Shown: piece by piece, positions 48,534-57,337 of the stretch
Numbering within the stretch: position 1 is the first letter of the stretch
Layout: each line of letters begins with the position of its first letter
Assembly: GCF_003096075.1 (NCBI RefSeq)
Contig: NZ_CP015449.1
Span: 992,001-1,056,000 of the forward strand
From: Dietzia lutea
Lineage (GTDB): Bacteria > Actinomycetota > Actinomycetes > Mycobacteriales > Mycobacteriaceae
Length of the DNA: 64,000 nt
Reading direction: 5' to 3'
Translations under genes and position numbers: made by a program
Notes under the pieces: generated by a model
The model's input: only the letters and a program-made list of their open reading frames with translations
Databases searched by the model: none
What the model was told of the DNA's origin: nothing

Positions 48534-48887
48534 GTGACCCATCCCGCTCCCGACCGTTCCCGGCACCGGGCCACCGACGCCCGGCCCCGCCGGACGCGCC
48601 CCGCCCGCTTGACGTGGGCGCAGGTGCGTGCGCAGTGGCCGCTCGCGCTCGTATTGGCCGGGGTTGTGGTGGCGTTGGGCTTCGTCGTCCTCGAACGTTG
48701 GCGGAGGGGCGCGTTTCTGCTGGGGTTGGTCGCGCTGGCGGCGGCGACCCTGCGGGCGGTGGTCCCGGACGAGCGGGCGCGGCTGCTCGGGGTGCGCGGC
48801 AAGGGGTTCGACGTGGCGTTCTACGTCGGGATCGGGGCCGTCATCGTGTGGCTGGCCACGTCCGTCGACTCGCTCGGGACCGGCTGA
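48534..48887 (+). CDS. DUF3017 membrane protein
   Basis: 117 residues, three hydrophobic helices (ALVLAGVVVALGFVVLERW, FLLGLVALAAATLRAVVPDE, VAFYVGIGAVIVWLATSV) with conserved VPDERARLLGVRGKGFDV. This matches DUF3017, found next to folD in mycobacteria. Function unknown. GTG 48534 follows folD by eight bases. Confidence 0.85.
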   Translation: MTHPAPDRSRHRATDARPRRTRPARLTWAQVRAQWPLALVLAGVVVALGFVVLERWRRGAFLLGLVALAAATLRAVVPDERARLLGVRGKGFDVAFYVGIGAVIVWLATSVDSLGTG

Positions 48888-48962
48888 GGCGCGTTGTCGT
48901 GCAAGCTGCAACCTCTGCCTCCCGCGCCTGCGGAGAGCGGGGTGCCGCCCCACTGACGTCGA

Positions 48963-49067
48963 CGCCACCTATCGGATCGCGCGCCACCCATCGGATTGCG
49001 CGCCACCTATCCGACTACGAGCCACCTATGGGGTCACGTAGGCGGCGCGTAGTCGGATAGGTGGCGC
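48963..49067. repeat. 19-bp tandem repeat with an inverted copy
   Basis: Four units of period exactly 19 begin at 48963, 48982, 49001 and 49020, sharing [C/A]GCCACC[T/C]AT. An inverted copy at 49048-49067 is the perfect 20-base complement of 49000-49019, so a long hairpin can form. The rest of 48888-49180 shows no gene; only short GCCCGG-rich repeats are seen. Confidence 0.92.
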
Positions 49068-49180
49068 TCGCTCTGCAGGGGCGCCCGGCGGCTATTGCCC
49101 GGTTGGCTGGGCCCGCGACAGCGGCTGCGATCACGCGGTGGGCTTCTGCCCGGCGGCCGGGCCCGCTGGAGCGACTGCGG

Positions 49181-50035
49181 TCACGCAGTAGCGGCGAGAA
49201 GCACTCTCTTGATCCGCGCACCCAGCACATGCGGCTCCTGCAGATCGCGCCACCGCCAGTGGAGAACCCGGTAGCCGAGGGCCAGGAGCTCGGCGTCGCG
49301 GTCTTTCTCCATTCCCAAGCGGTGCCGTGTCTGGGCGGGGCTCAGCCCGTCGAAGTACTTGCCGAAGCCGTCGCATTCACCGATCACGCCGTACTCCCGC
49401 CACAGGAAGTCCGCGCGAGCGACTCGAGCGCCGCTGGGGGTGAAGATGTCGACCCGGGGCTCGGGCTCTGGCAGGCCGAAGTGCACGTCTGATCCCGCGA
49501 CGACCCGCCGATGTGCGCAGAGACTCGTCGAGCGCCTCTTTTGTGGCGATCTCCCCGTGCAACGCCGCGTCAGCGACCGCCACGGCAGCGTCTCTGGGCG
49601 TCGAGATCGCGATGTCCGTGACTGTCCGCGCCGGAGTGGTGACCCGCAATCCGTTGACCGTCATCACCTCATCAGACAGGCCGGGCGCGGTGCGGAAGGT
49701 CGTCAGGCCAGTGGTTCGAGATCGCGGCGCCGGCCCATCTTCGCTCACCGTCACCCTGCGCAGTGGAAGCCCCCAGTCCGGGAGTCCGTGGATCAGGGCG
49801 GCAGATGAGTGGGAGAACACCGGCGCGTCGAGTGCGGCGTCCGCCGCCAGAACCGACAGCAGGTGACGGTCACGCCTGTCGAGGTCACGCGTTCGTCCTT
49901 CAACGAAGAAGCCGGGTCTGAGTCGGGTCAGATCGCCGGACTTCACCGCGCGGCTGATGCTCTGACTCGTGAGTCCCGGGCGATCAGCTGGTCGTTCGTG
50001 AGGAGCAGGGAGATCAGGTCGTCTGGTGTGTTCAC
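49181..50035 (-). pseudogene. Decayed AbiEi-like / DUF559 endonuclease-fold gene
   Basis: Three pieces of one protein lie in different frames. From GTG 50035: NTPDDLISLLLTNDQLIAR; then, after a base loss near 49981, LTSQSISRAVKSGDLTRLRPGFFVEG through ALIHGLPDWGLPLRRVTVS and TPARTVTDIA; then, after a second shift near 49490, DVHFGLPEPEPRVDIF, DFLWREYGVIGECDGFGKYF and LLALGYRVLHWRWRDL. The first part resembles AbiEi-type antitoxin/transcriptional-regulator proteins, the last a Vsr-like DUF559 nuclease fold. Compared with intact relatives, roughly 40 residues are missing at the second junction. Non-functional by appearance, unless the frameshifts are sequencing errors. Confidence 0.82.
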
Positions 50036-50225
50036 ATGCCCGATGATCGGCGCCGCCATGCCGCGAGATCGGCGCATTCTCGTCTGAGTACGCCCGTCTG
50101 TGGAGAGCGCAGGGCCTGCGGATGGACGAGTGCGCGTACTGGATTTCCCGGGCTGAGCAGCACACATCGTGCCGCGCCCGAGCCATGAGCGGACGATCTC
50201 GCACGTCGGCTCGTCGTTGCAGCGC

Positions 50226-50308
50226 AGGTCACCTATTGGGATGTGCGCCACCTATGGGGCCCTTAGGCAGCGGGCAATCCAATGGGCGGCGTCGCAATGG
50301 GTGGCGTT
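50226..50308. repeat. Second cluster of the CCACCTAT repeat family
   Basis: GTCACCTATTGGGATGTGC (50228-50246) and GCCACCTATGGGGCCC (from 50247) are direct units with the same 19-base period as the left cluster. Inverted members follow around 50275-50308 (CAATGGGCGGC, CAATGGGTGGCG). Same family as at 48963-49067, now on the other side of the pseudogene. The stretch 50036-50225 contains no recognisable gene. Confidence 0.82.
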
Positions 50309-50400
50309 GCGGCTCGACGGCATAGAGCGCGTGGGCGGGGTGTGCGACTCGACGGCATTGAGCGCGTCGGCGGGGTGCGGGCCTCGGCGGGGTGTGCGCT
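50309..50400. repeat. 35-bp tandem repeat
   Basis: A 35-base unit containing CTCGACGGCAT-[A/T]-GAGCGCGT begins at 50309 and 50344, mostly identical, followed by a partial third copy (CTCGGCGGGGTGTGCG) to about 50400. It ends about 35 bases before the stop of the minus-strand membrane gene. Confidence 0.85.
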
Positions 50401-50434
50401 TCGCCGGGGGAACGCGCCCCGCCGGGGGAGTCCG

Positions 50435-50908
50435 TCAGCGAAGCCGGAGGGGGACGCCCTCGCGCAGGTGATCGCGGACGTCGTCCGAGACGAGCAGGTA
50501 TCCTATGGCGCAGAGTGCGAGCAGCGACAGCACCGTCCCGACCACCGAGATGAACGTGATGCTGTCCACGACCATCCGGGACAGCGAGCTCAGGGCGAGC
50601 AGGGCCACGCCCACCCCGATCACCACGCGGGCGGCCCGGTGGGCGCGCCACAGCATGACCGCGCCCACGACGAGCAGGATGCCCACGATGAACGATCCCG
50701 CCGCGCTGGCCAGCAGTGGGCCGAAACCCGTCGTGTCGCCGCCACCGCCGGCCGTGGCGGTGAGCCCGAGGAAGGTCGCGAAGCCGATCGCGACGCCGAT
50801 GATGCCGACGCCCGCCGCCAGGCCGGCGAGGCCCATGACGGCTGGGCGGGGGGTGTGGTCCCGCTCGGTCGCGTGATGCGGGTGATCGTCGTGGTCCGCG
50901 CCCGTCAC
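50435..50908 (-). CDS. Four-helix membrane protein downstream of metX
   Basis: 157 residues. An acidic/His-rich start ([17 protein letters not shown]) is followed by hydrophobic segments [67 protein letters not shown] and [22 protein letters not shown]. No family recognised. GTG 50908 overlaps the metX stop as GTGA, so it is translated with the methionine genes; a link to methionine metabolism is not evident. Confidence 0.78.
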   Translation of the reverse strand: MTGADHDDHPHHATERDHTPRPAVMGLAGLAAGVGIIGVAIGFATFLGLTATAGGGGDTTGFGPLLASAAGSFIVGILLVVGAVMLWRAHRAARVVIGVGVALLALSSLSRMVVDSITFISVVGTVLSLLALCAIGYLLVSDDVRDHLREGVPLRLR

Positions 50909-52074
50909 GCGTGCCCCCGCGTCTTCTCGGAGGTCCCCTGCTCGGCGAGTTCCAGGGTGCGTTCGAGCATCGGGCCGACCACGTCCGCCTCGGTGAGGAA
51001 CCCGTCGTGCCCGGCGGGACTGTCGATCACGACGAGCGGGTCCGCCCCGGGAAGGAGCGCGGCGAGCTCCTCCTGCTGACGCAGCGGATAGAGCCGGTCG
51101 GTGGTGACGCCGCCGATGACGCACGGTACCGGGCACGACCGCAGGGCCTCCTCGACGCCACCGCGGTCGAGGCCCACGTCGTGGCGGTTCAGCGCGTCGG
51201 TGAGGAGGACATAGGTGCAGGCGTCGAAGCGGGAGACGAGTTTGCCGGCCTGATGATCGAGGTACGACTGCACCGCGAACCGCCCCGACATGGACAGGTC
51301 CTCGCCGCGGGGATCCTCGCCCGGTTGCGGACGGTTGGCGAAGCGCTCGTCCAGTTCGACCTCACCCCGGTAGGACAGGTGGGCGATGCGGCGGGCGATG
51401 CCCAGCCCTGTCACGGGGGTGCGGCCGGTGCCGTGGTATCCGCCCTGCTGCCAGTGCGGGTCCGAGGTGACGGCCATGATCTGCGCGGTCTGGATACCGA
51501 TCTGGTCCGCCGACGCCCGGGCTCCGACCGCCAGGACGCACGCCGCGCGGACGCGGTCGGGGTGGGAGACCATCCACTCCAGGGTGCGGGCCCCGCCCAT
51601 GGACCCGCCGATCACGGCGGCCCAGCGCTCGATGCCCAGGAGGTCGGCCAGAACACGCTCGGACTCGACCATGTCCCGCACCGAGACGGCGGGGAACCGG
51701 GCTCCCCAGTAGTGGCCGTCGGGATGCAGCGAACTGGGACCGGTCGAGCCCCGGCAGCCACCCAGGACGTTGACCGACAGCACGCAGTAGCGATCGGTGT
51801 CCAGTGGCAGACCGGGCCCCACGAGCCCGTTCCACCAGCCCGGGGTGGGATGCAGGGAGTCGACCGGCCCCACGACGTGCGAGTCACCGGTGAGCGCGTG
51901 CTCGACCAGCACGACGTTCGACCGGTCCTCCGCGACCCGCCCCCACCGCTGGACGGCGAGCGTCACCCCCGGGAGGACGACACCCGTGACCAGGGTGATG
52001 TCGCCGATGGCGACGTGGCCGAGGGTGCCGTCGCCCGGGGGCAACAGCGCGAGCGGATCGGAGGAGCTGACCAT
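50905..52074 (-). CDS. metX: Homoserine O-acetyltransferase MetX
   Basis: Acetylates homoserine with acetyl-CoA, first committed step of methionine synthesis. 389 residues, alpha/beta-hydrolase fold with nucleophile elbow [28 protein letters not shown] near the N-terminus, aspartate in [12 protein letters not shown] and histidine in SPAGHDGFL. Follows metY by nine bases under the same SAM-IV control. Confidence 0.96.
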   Translation of the reverse strand: MVSSSDPLALLPPGDGTLGHVAIGDITLVTGVVLPGVTLAVQRWGRVAEDRSNVVLVEHALTGDSHVVGPVDSLHPTPGWWNGLVGPGLPLDTDRYCVLSVNVLGGCRGSTGPSSLHPDGHYWGARFPAVSVRDMVESERVLADLLGIERWAAVIGGSMGGARTLEWMVSHPDRVRAACVLAVGARASADQIGIQTAQIMAVTSDPHWQQGGYHGTGRTPVTGLGIARRIAHLSYRGEVELDERFANRPQPGEDPRGEDLSMSGRFAVQSYLDHQAGKLVSRFDACTYVLLTDALNRHDVGLDRGGVEEALRSCPVPCVIGGVTTDRLYPLRQQEELAALLPGADPLVVIDSPAGHDGFLTEADVVGPMLERTLELAEQGTSEKTRGHA

Positions 52075-52083
52075 GAGACCGGG

Positions 52084-53418
52084 TCAGGAGATCGCGGCGA
52101 AACCGAGCTCGAGGTCGGCGATGAGGTCCTCGACGGACTCGATGCCCACCGAGAGGCGGATGGTCGCCCACGTGACGCCCGCGATCGCGTTGGCCTCGGG
52201 TGTGCCCTGCGAGTGGGTGGTCGTGGCGGGGTGGGACACCAGCGACCGCACGTCACCGATGTTCACCAGGCACGAGTGCAGCTGGAGGGCGTCGATGAAC
52301 TTCCACGCCCGCTGCTTGACGTCCTCGTCCGACGCGTCGTCGGGGACGGCGATGTCGAACGTCACGATCGCGCCGGCACCCCTGGGGGAGATCTTCTTCT
52401 GCAGCCCGTTGTACGGCGACGACGCCAGACCCGCGTACTGCACCTTGGCGACGTCCTCGCGGGCCTCGAGCCACTCGGCGATGCGCTGAGCGTTGGACAC
52501 GTGGCGCTCGATGCGCAGGCTCAGGGTGTCGATGCCCTGCGCCAGGGTCCACGCGTTGAACGGGGACGCGGCCGCACCGGTGTCCCGCAGAAGGGTGACG
52601 CGGGCCTTGAGCGCGAGAGCGGGCGCGCCGAGGTCGGCGTAGACCAGGCCGTGGTAGGCCGGGTCGGGGGTCGTGAAGGACGGGAAGACGTCCTCACCGT
52701 TGCGCTGTACGCGCCAGTCGAACTTGCCGCCGTCCACCAGAACTCCGCCCAGGGACGAGCCATGGCCACCGAGGTACTTGGTCGCCGAGGCCACCACGAC
52801 GTCGGCGCCCAGCTCGAGGGGACGGATCAGGTAGGGGGTCGCCACCGTGTTGTCGATGACCAGCGGCACCTGGTTGTCGTGCGCGACCTCGGCGATCGAC
52901 GGGATGTCGAGGATGTCGTTGAGCGGGTTGGATATGGACTCCGCGAAGAACAGCTTGGTGTTGGGGCGCACCGCCGCCTGCCACGAGGCGGGGTCATCGG
53001 GGTTCTCGACGAACGTGGTCTCGATGCCGTACTTGGGCAGGGTGTGCCGCAGCAGGGTGTCCGTGCCGCCGTAGAGGCGCGGCGAGGACACCACGTGTCC
53101 ACCGGACTGGGCGATGGCCTGGATGACGGCCGTCTCGGCCGCCTGACCGGACGCGAACAGCAGACCCGCGACGCCGCCCTCGAGCGAGGCGATGCGGTCC
53201 TCGACCGCCGCCACCGTCGGGTTGGTGATACGGGTGTAGATGGGGCCCATCTCCGCGAGGGCGAACCGATCGGCCGCCTGCTTGGCATCCGCGAAGACGT
53301 ACGAGGTCGTCTGGTAGATCGGCAGGTTCCGGGCGCCGGTGTCGGAGTCGACGGGCTGCCCGGCGTGGATCTGACGGGTCTCGAACGCCCAGTCGGGGTT
53401 GCTGTTGTCGTAGGTCAT
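52084..53418 (-). CDS. metY: O-acetylhomoserine sulfhydrylase MetY
   Basis: PLP enzyme forming homocysteine from O-acetylhomoserine and sulfide. 444 residues, Cys/Met metabolism family. PLP lysine in SATKYLGGHGSSLGG, substrate-site GPIYTRITNPT and SLVSHPATTTHSQ, ending in VGIESVEDLIADLELGF. The ATG at 53418 is preceded by AGGAGG (complement of 53431-53436), which borders a GGGGC/GCCCC hairpin. Preceded by a SAM-IV riboswitch. Confidence 0.97.
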   Translation of the reverse strand: MTYDNSNPDWAFETRQIHAGQPVDSDTGARNLPIYQTTSYVFADAKQAADRFALAEMGPIYTRITNPTVAAVEDRIASLEGGVAGLLFASGQAAETAVIQAIAQSGGHVVSSPRLYGGTDTLLRHTLPKYGIETTFVENPDDPASWQAAVRPNTKLFFAESISNPLNDILDIPSIAEVAHDNQVPLVIDNTVATPYLIRPLELGADVVVASATKYLGGHGSSLGGVLVDGGKFDWRVQRNGEDVFPSFTTPDPAYHGLVYADLGAPALALKARVTLLRDTGAAASPFNAWTLAQGIDTLSLRIERHVSNAQRIAEWLEAREDVAKVQYAGLASSPYNGLQKKISPRGAGAIVTFDIAVPDDASDEDVKQRAWKFIDALQLHSCLVNIGDVRSLVSHPATTTHSQGTPEANAIAGVTWATIRLSVGIESVEDLIADLELGFAAIS

Positions 53419-53419
53419 A

Positions 53420-53432
53420 GGGGCGGAGCCCC
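53420..53432 (-). other. Hairpin next to the metY ribosome-binding site
   Basis: GGGGC and GCCCC (three-base loop) form a stem between the AGGAGG and the start codon on the metY mRNA, overlapping two bases of the Shine-Dalgarno. It could pair alternatively with riboswitch sequences and hide the ribosome-binding site, suggesting translational output; this is inference. Confidence 0.5.
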
Positions 53433-53479
53433 TCCTTTCCTCAGAAGGGTCCGGCCGCTTCTCGAGACAGCGGACCCGC

Positions 53480-53591
53480 GCTTGCCTGTCACCCGGTCGG
53501 GTGGTGGCCAGGTCGTCTCCCGGGGCACCCCACCGCGGTGGAGGGTTGCCGTCCAGCGAGCCGGGGCTTCGCGCTGGAACTCATGACCTGG
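53480..53591 (-). ncRNA. SAM-IV riboswitch upstream of metY-metX
   Basis: On the minus strand the leader contains P1 (CCAGGTC, complement of 53585-53591, with GACCTGG, complement of 53508-53514), P2 (CCAGCG with CGCTGG enclosing GAAGCCCCGGCT), the conserved GGCAACCCTCCACCGCGGTGG P3 region with GGGGTGCCCCGGG, and a 3' CACCCGACCGGGTG stem followed by ACAGGCAAGC. This matches what I know of the actinobacterial SAM-IV class, which turns methionine genes off when S-adenosylmethionine is abundant. Confidence 0.92.
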
Positions 53592-53595
53592 GGTC

Positions 53596-53625
53596 AGGCT
53601 AGCCTAAGCCGCTCCGCGGCTGCAA
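53596..53625 (-). promoter_or_regulatory. metY promoter
   Basis: -35 TTGCAG (complement of 53620-53625) and -10 TAGCCT (complement of 53596-53601), spacer 18, place transcription start at the first bases of the riboswitch. The -10 is inside a TTAGGCTAGCCTGACC sequence resembling a DtxR/IdeR box. Confidence 0.7.
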
Positions 53626-53745
53626 CGAGGGGCGGCCTCGCTTCAGCAGGCCCTGCGGATGCCCCGGATCAGTAACATGAGATGCACGTCACGATGTTCA
53701 CCGACAGCGCCGGTCTCACGAGGTCCGGGCGGGGAAGAGGGACCG

Positions 53746-54969
53746 ATGTCGAAGATCAAGGTCGAGGGGACGGTCGTCGAACTCGACGGCGACGAGATGA
53801 CGCGCATCATCTGGAAGTTCATCAAAGACGAACTGATCCATCCCTACCTGGACGTGGACCTCGAGTACTACGACCTCGGAATCGAGAGTCGTGACGCCAC
53901 CGACGACCAGATCACCGTCGACGCGGCAAACGCGATCAAGAAGCACGGCGTCGGCGTCAAGTGCGCGACCATCACGCCTGACGAGGCCCGCATGGAGGAG
54001 TTCGGGCTCAAGCGCATGTACCGCTCGCCGAACGGCACGATCCGCAACATCCTCGGCGGGACCATCTTCCGGGCCCCGATCATCATCTCCAACGTCCCCC
54101 GTCTCGTGCCGGGCTGGACCAAACCGATCGTCGTCGGCCGTCACGCCTTCGGTGACCAGTACCGCGCCACCGACTTCAAGGCCCCGGGGGCGGGCAAGGT
54201 CACCATCACCTTCACGCCGGCCGACGGGTCCGAGCCGATCGAGCACGAGGTGGTGGACCTGCCCGAGGAGGGCGGCGTGGTGATGGGTATGTACAACTTC
54301 AACAAGTCCATCGAGGACTTCGCGCGCGCCTCGTTCAACTACGGTCTCGACCGCGACTATCCGGTGTACCTGTCCACCAAGAACACCATCCTCAAGGCCT
54401 ACGACGGCGCCTTCAAGGACATCTTCCAGGACGTCTTCGACCGCGAGTTCAAGGACAAGTTCGAGGAGGCGGGCCTGGCCTACGAGCACCGGCTCATCGA
54501 CGACATGGTGGCGTCCTCGCTGAAGTGGGAGGGCGGATACGTGTGGGCGTGTAAGAACTACGACGGCGACGTGCAGTCCGACACCGTGGCACAGGGCTTC
54601 GGCTCACTCGGCCTGATGACCTCGGTCCTGCTCACCCCGGACGGGAAGACCTGCGAGGCCGAGGCCGCCCACGGCACCGTGACCCGCCACTTCCGCCGGC
54701 ATCAGCAGGGCGAGCCGACCTCCACCAATCCGATCGCCTCGATCTTCGCGTGGACCCGCGGCCTCGAGCACCGCGGCAAGCTCGACAACACCCCCGAGGT
54801 GATCGAGTTCGCCCACCAGCTCGAAGACGTCGTCATCAACACGGTCGAGGGCGGTCAGATGACCAAGGACCTCGCCCTGCTCGTCGGCGACGACCAGGAA
54901 TACCTCAACACCGAGGACTTCCTCGCCGCGCTGGACGAGAACCTCAAGCGCACCCGCGCCGGGTCCTGA
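53746..54969 (+). CDS. icd: NADP-dependent isocitrate dehydrogenase
   Basis: Oxidatively decarboxylates isocitrate to 2-oxoglutarate in the TCA cycle. 407 residues, eukaryote-like homodimeric class: [57 protein letters not shown] and [11 protein letters not shown], with [22 protein letters not shown]. This is the Icd1 type found beside metY-metX in M. tuberculosis. A TAACAT -10 candidate is at 53673-53678. ATG 53746 is supported by upstream GAGGGA. Confidence 0.96.
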   Translation: MSKIKVEGTVVELDGDEMTRIIWKFIKDELIHPYLDVDLEYYDLGIESRDATDDQITVDAANAIKKHGVGVKCATITPDEARMEEFGLKRMYRSPNGTIRNILGGTIFRAPIIISNVPRLVPGWTKPIVVGRHAFGDQYRATDFKAPGAGKVTITFTPADGSEPIEHEVVDLPEEGGVVMGMYNFNKSIEDFARASFNYGLDRDYPVYLSTKNTILKAYDGAFKDIFQDVFDREFKDKFEEAGLAYEHRLIDDMVASSLKWEGGYVWACKNYDGDVQSDTVAQGFGSLGLMTSVLLTPDGKTCEAEAAHGTVTRHFRRHQQGEPTSTNPIASIFAWTRGLEHRGKLDNTPEVIEFAHQLEDVVINTVEGGQMTKDLALLVGDDQEYLNTEDFLAALDENLKRTRAGS

Positions 54970-55010
54970 CCCGGAACCTCTGAGCGGAGGGGGCCGCAGT
55001 CTGAATTGAC

Positions 55011-55030
55011 GCACGGGCCACCGCCCGTGG
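55011..55030 (+). terminator. Hairpin after icd
   Basis: CACGGGC (55012-55018) pairs with GCCCGTG (55023-55029) across a four-base loop, 42 bases after the icd stop. Short stem without T-run. Confidence 0.5.
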
Positions 55031-55059
55031 CCGGATGGGTTACGGTCAACCGGACAGTG

Positions 55060-55079
55060 GTCCACATCATAGTGTGGAC
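55060..55079 (+). promoter_or_regulatory. Palindrome over the promoter of the BASS-family gene
   Basis: GTCCACA-TCATAG-TGTGGAC, perfect 7-base arms with a 6-base spacer, overlaps the -10 candidate TAGTGT (55070-55075). It is operator-like for an unidentified regulator. Confidence 0.6.
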
Positions 55080-55109
55080 GCCCCTCGCCCCGTGGCCCCA
55101 GGAGTACCC

Positions 55110-55982
55110 GTGGACCAGAGCCCCCTGATCGACATCGGTCTGCCGATCGCCCTGGCCATCATCATGGTCGGCATCGGACTGAGCCTGACGCGGGAGGACT
55201 TCGCGGTCCAGGCCCGGTCGCCGTGGGCCACGATCGTCGGACTGGTCGGCCAACTCGTTCTGGTGCCGCTGATGGGCGTCGGGGTCGCACTCCTCTTCGA
55301 CCTCACGCCGATGCTCGCGCTCGGGGTGGTGCTGGTGGCGGCGACACCCGGCGGGGCGACGTCCAACCTCATCACCTACCTGGCCCGCGGGAACGTCGCG
55401 CTGTCGGTCATCCTCACCGCGATCACGTCCGTGGCGGTCATCCTCACCCTGCCGCTGTGGTTCGACCTCGGCGTCCGGTTCATCCCGGGCGCCGCGGACT
55501 CGGAGGTGAGCGTCCCGCTGGGTCAGACCTTCGGGTTGCTGCTGGGCGTCATCCTCATCCCGGTGGCGATCGGCATGGCGCTGCGGGCGAAGGCACCGTC
55601 GCTGGCCGCGCGCATCGAGCGGTTCGTCGGGGTGGTGGGGCTCGTCGTACTGGTGGCGCTGATCGTGGGCATCGTGCTGGGGGAACGGGACCGGATCGTC
55701 GACCTGGTCGCCACAGTGGGCCCGGCGGTGATCGTCCTCAACATCGCGTTCATCGTCCTCGGCGGGCTCCTCGCCTGGGTGTGTCGACTGGGCCGCGCCG
55801 AGCAGATCGCCGTCGCGGTGGAGTTCGGCATCAAGAACACGACCCTGACGATGCTCATCGCCTTCACGGTGATCGGTGATGAGGAGGTCGGTCTCGCCGC
55901 CGCCGTCTACAGCATCGTCATGTACGTCACCTCGTTCCTCGTGGTCTACGGCGGGCGGCGCCTCATGCGTACCGCCCCCTGA
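55110..55982 (+). CDS. BASS-family (bile acid:sodium symporter-like) transporter
   Basis: 290 residues, about nine helices. The two family signatures are present: VAATPGGATSNLITYLARG and VAVEFGIKNTTLTMLIAF. Members move organic acids, pantothenate, bile acids or similar with sodium; the substrate here is unknown. GTG 55110 has GGAG seven bases upstream, and the frame upstream of it is not homologous. A palindromic operator candidate lies over its promoter. Confidence 0.88.
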   Translation: MDQSPLIDIGLPIALAIIMVGIGLSLTREDFAVQARSPWATIVGLVGQLVLVPLMGVGVALLFDLTPMLALGVVLVAATPGGATSNLITYLARGNVALSVILTAITSVAVILTLPLWFDLGVRFIPGAADSEVSVPLGQTFGLLLGVILIPVAIGMALRAKAPSLAARIERFVGVVGLVVLVALIVGIVLGERDRIVDLVATVGPAVIVLNIAFIVLGGLLAWVCRLGRAEQIAVAVEFGIKNTTLTMLIAFTVIGDEEVGLAAAVYSIVMYVTSFLVVYGGRRLMRTAP

Positions 55983-56030
55983 GAGGGTTGCGCGACGGGA
56001 CCCCCTGGTCGGTCGGCGTAGCCTGCTCCG

Positions 56031-57293
56031 GTGACCACGCGCCCCGACCCCGCCGCCGACACCGCCGCCCAGCCCGGCGCCGCAGTTCCCGCGTCTGCCA
56101 CCGCGGCGCCCGCGCCCACCGCCCGGCGGGTGGCGCTGGCGATCCTCGCGCTCGCGCTGGGCGGGTTCGGCATCGGCGTCACCGAGTTCGCCGCGATGGG
56201 TCTGCTGCGCTCGATCGCGGACGGGTTCGGGCTCACCGAGCCACAGGCCGGCAACGTCATCACCGCCTACGCGCTCGGCGTGGTGGTGGGTGCGCCGCTG
56301 CTCACCGTGTGGACGTCGCGGTGGCACCGTCGCACCCTGTTGTTGGTGCTCATGGCCCTGTTCACCGTCGGCAACGTGGCGGCGGCCTTCGCGCCGACCG
56401 CCCAACTGCTGGTGGTCGCCCGCTTCGTCGCAGGCATCCCGCACGGCGCGTACTTCGGGGTCGCCTCGCTGGTCGCGGCGTCCCTCGCGGGCCCGGGTAG
56501 ACAGGCGCGGGCCGTGTCCCAGGTGCTGCTGGGCCTGTCGGTCGCGAACGTGATCGGTGTCCCGGCCGCGACCTGGCTCGGGGAGTCGATCGGGTGGCAG
56601 TCGGCCTTCTTCGCGGTCGGGGTGATCGGCGCACTGACCGTGGCGGCCATCCTCGTCGTCGTCCCCGAACCCACCGGCACGGTGGTCGTGCGCGCCCGCG
56701 AGGAGCTGGCCGCCCTGGCGCGGCCACAGATCCTCGCCACGCTCGCCGTGGGCTGCGTGGGCTTCGGCGGGATGTTCGCGATCTACACCTACATCCAGTG
56801 GACGATGGTCGACGTCGCCGGGATCGACCGTGCGTGGATGCCCGCCGTCCTGGCCGTGTACGGGCTCGGCATGGTGGCCGGGAACATCGTCGGCGGGATC
56901 GTCGCCGACCGTGACCTCGACCGCGGCCTGGTCGGCATCGCCGCCGTGATGACCGTGGTGTTGGCCGGGTTCTCACTCGCCGCGCACCACCCGGTGACCG
57001 CGGTGATCGGTCTGTTCCTCGTGGGCACCACGGGCTCGGCGCTCGTGCCCGGGCTGCAGTCGCGGCTCATGCGGCACGCCGGTCGCGGGCAGACCCTGGC
57101 CGCCGCGCTCAACCACTCGGCGCTCAACGCCGCCAACGCGCTCGGCGCCTGGCTCGGCGGCGTCGTGATCGCGTTCGGGTGGGGCTACACCTCGCCCGCT
57201 CTCGCGGGTGCGGCCCTGGCCGCCCTCGGCCTGGCGATCCTCGTCGTGGCCGTGCGGGCGGCGCGTGGCGGAGGGGCGGGGGAGGCCGACTGA
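56031..57293 (+). CDS. MFS transporter, drug:H+ antiporter-1 (AraJ-like) type
   Basis: 420 residues, 12 helices after a Pro/Ala-rich N-terminus. GFGIGVTEFAAMGLLRSIADGFG and the conserved ARFVAGIPHGAYFGVASLVAASL are typical of the AraJ/YdhP sugar-efflux-like DHA1 group. Substrate unknown. A TAGCCT element (56019-56024) ends six bases before GTG 56031 (leaderless). Confidence 0.9.
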   Translation: MTTRPDPAADTAAQPGAAVPASATAAPAPTARRVALAILALALGGFGIGVTEFAAMGLLRSIADGFGLTEPQAGNVITAYALGVVVGAPLLTVWTSRWHRRTLLLVLMALFTVGNVAAAFAPTAQLLVVARFVAGIPHGAYFGVASLVAASLAGPGRQARAVSQVLLGLSVANVIGVPAATWLGESIGWQSAFFAVGVIGALTVAAILVVVPEPTGTVVVRAREELAALARPQILATLAVGCVGFGGMFAIYTYIQWTMVDVAGIDRAWMPAVLAVYGLGMVAGNIVGGIVADRDLDRGLVGIAAVMTVVLAGFSLAAHHPVTAVIGLFLVGTTGSALVPGLQSRLMRHAGRGQTLAAALNHSALNAANALGAWLGGVVIAFGWGYTSPALAGAALAALGLAILVVAVRAARGGGAGEAD

Positions 57294-57337
57294 CGGGGCG
57301 GCGTCCAGTGTCCGAGGGGCTGGCTACGATGGCGGCC

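Noticed and set aside
49181-50035. Three separate small genes instead of one pseudogene
   Set aside because: The fragments are consecutive parts of one AbiEi/DUF559-type protein in the right order, so frame loss is the simpler reading.
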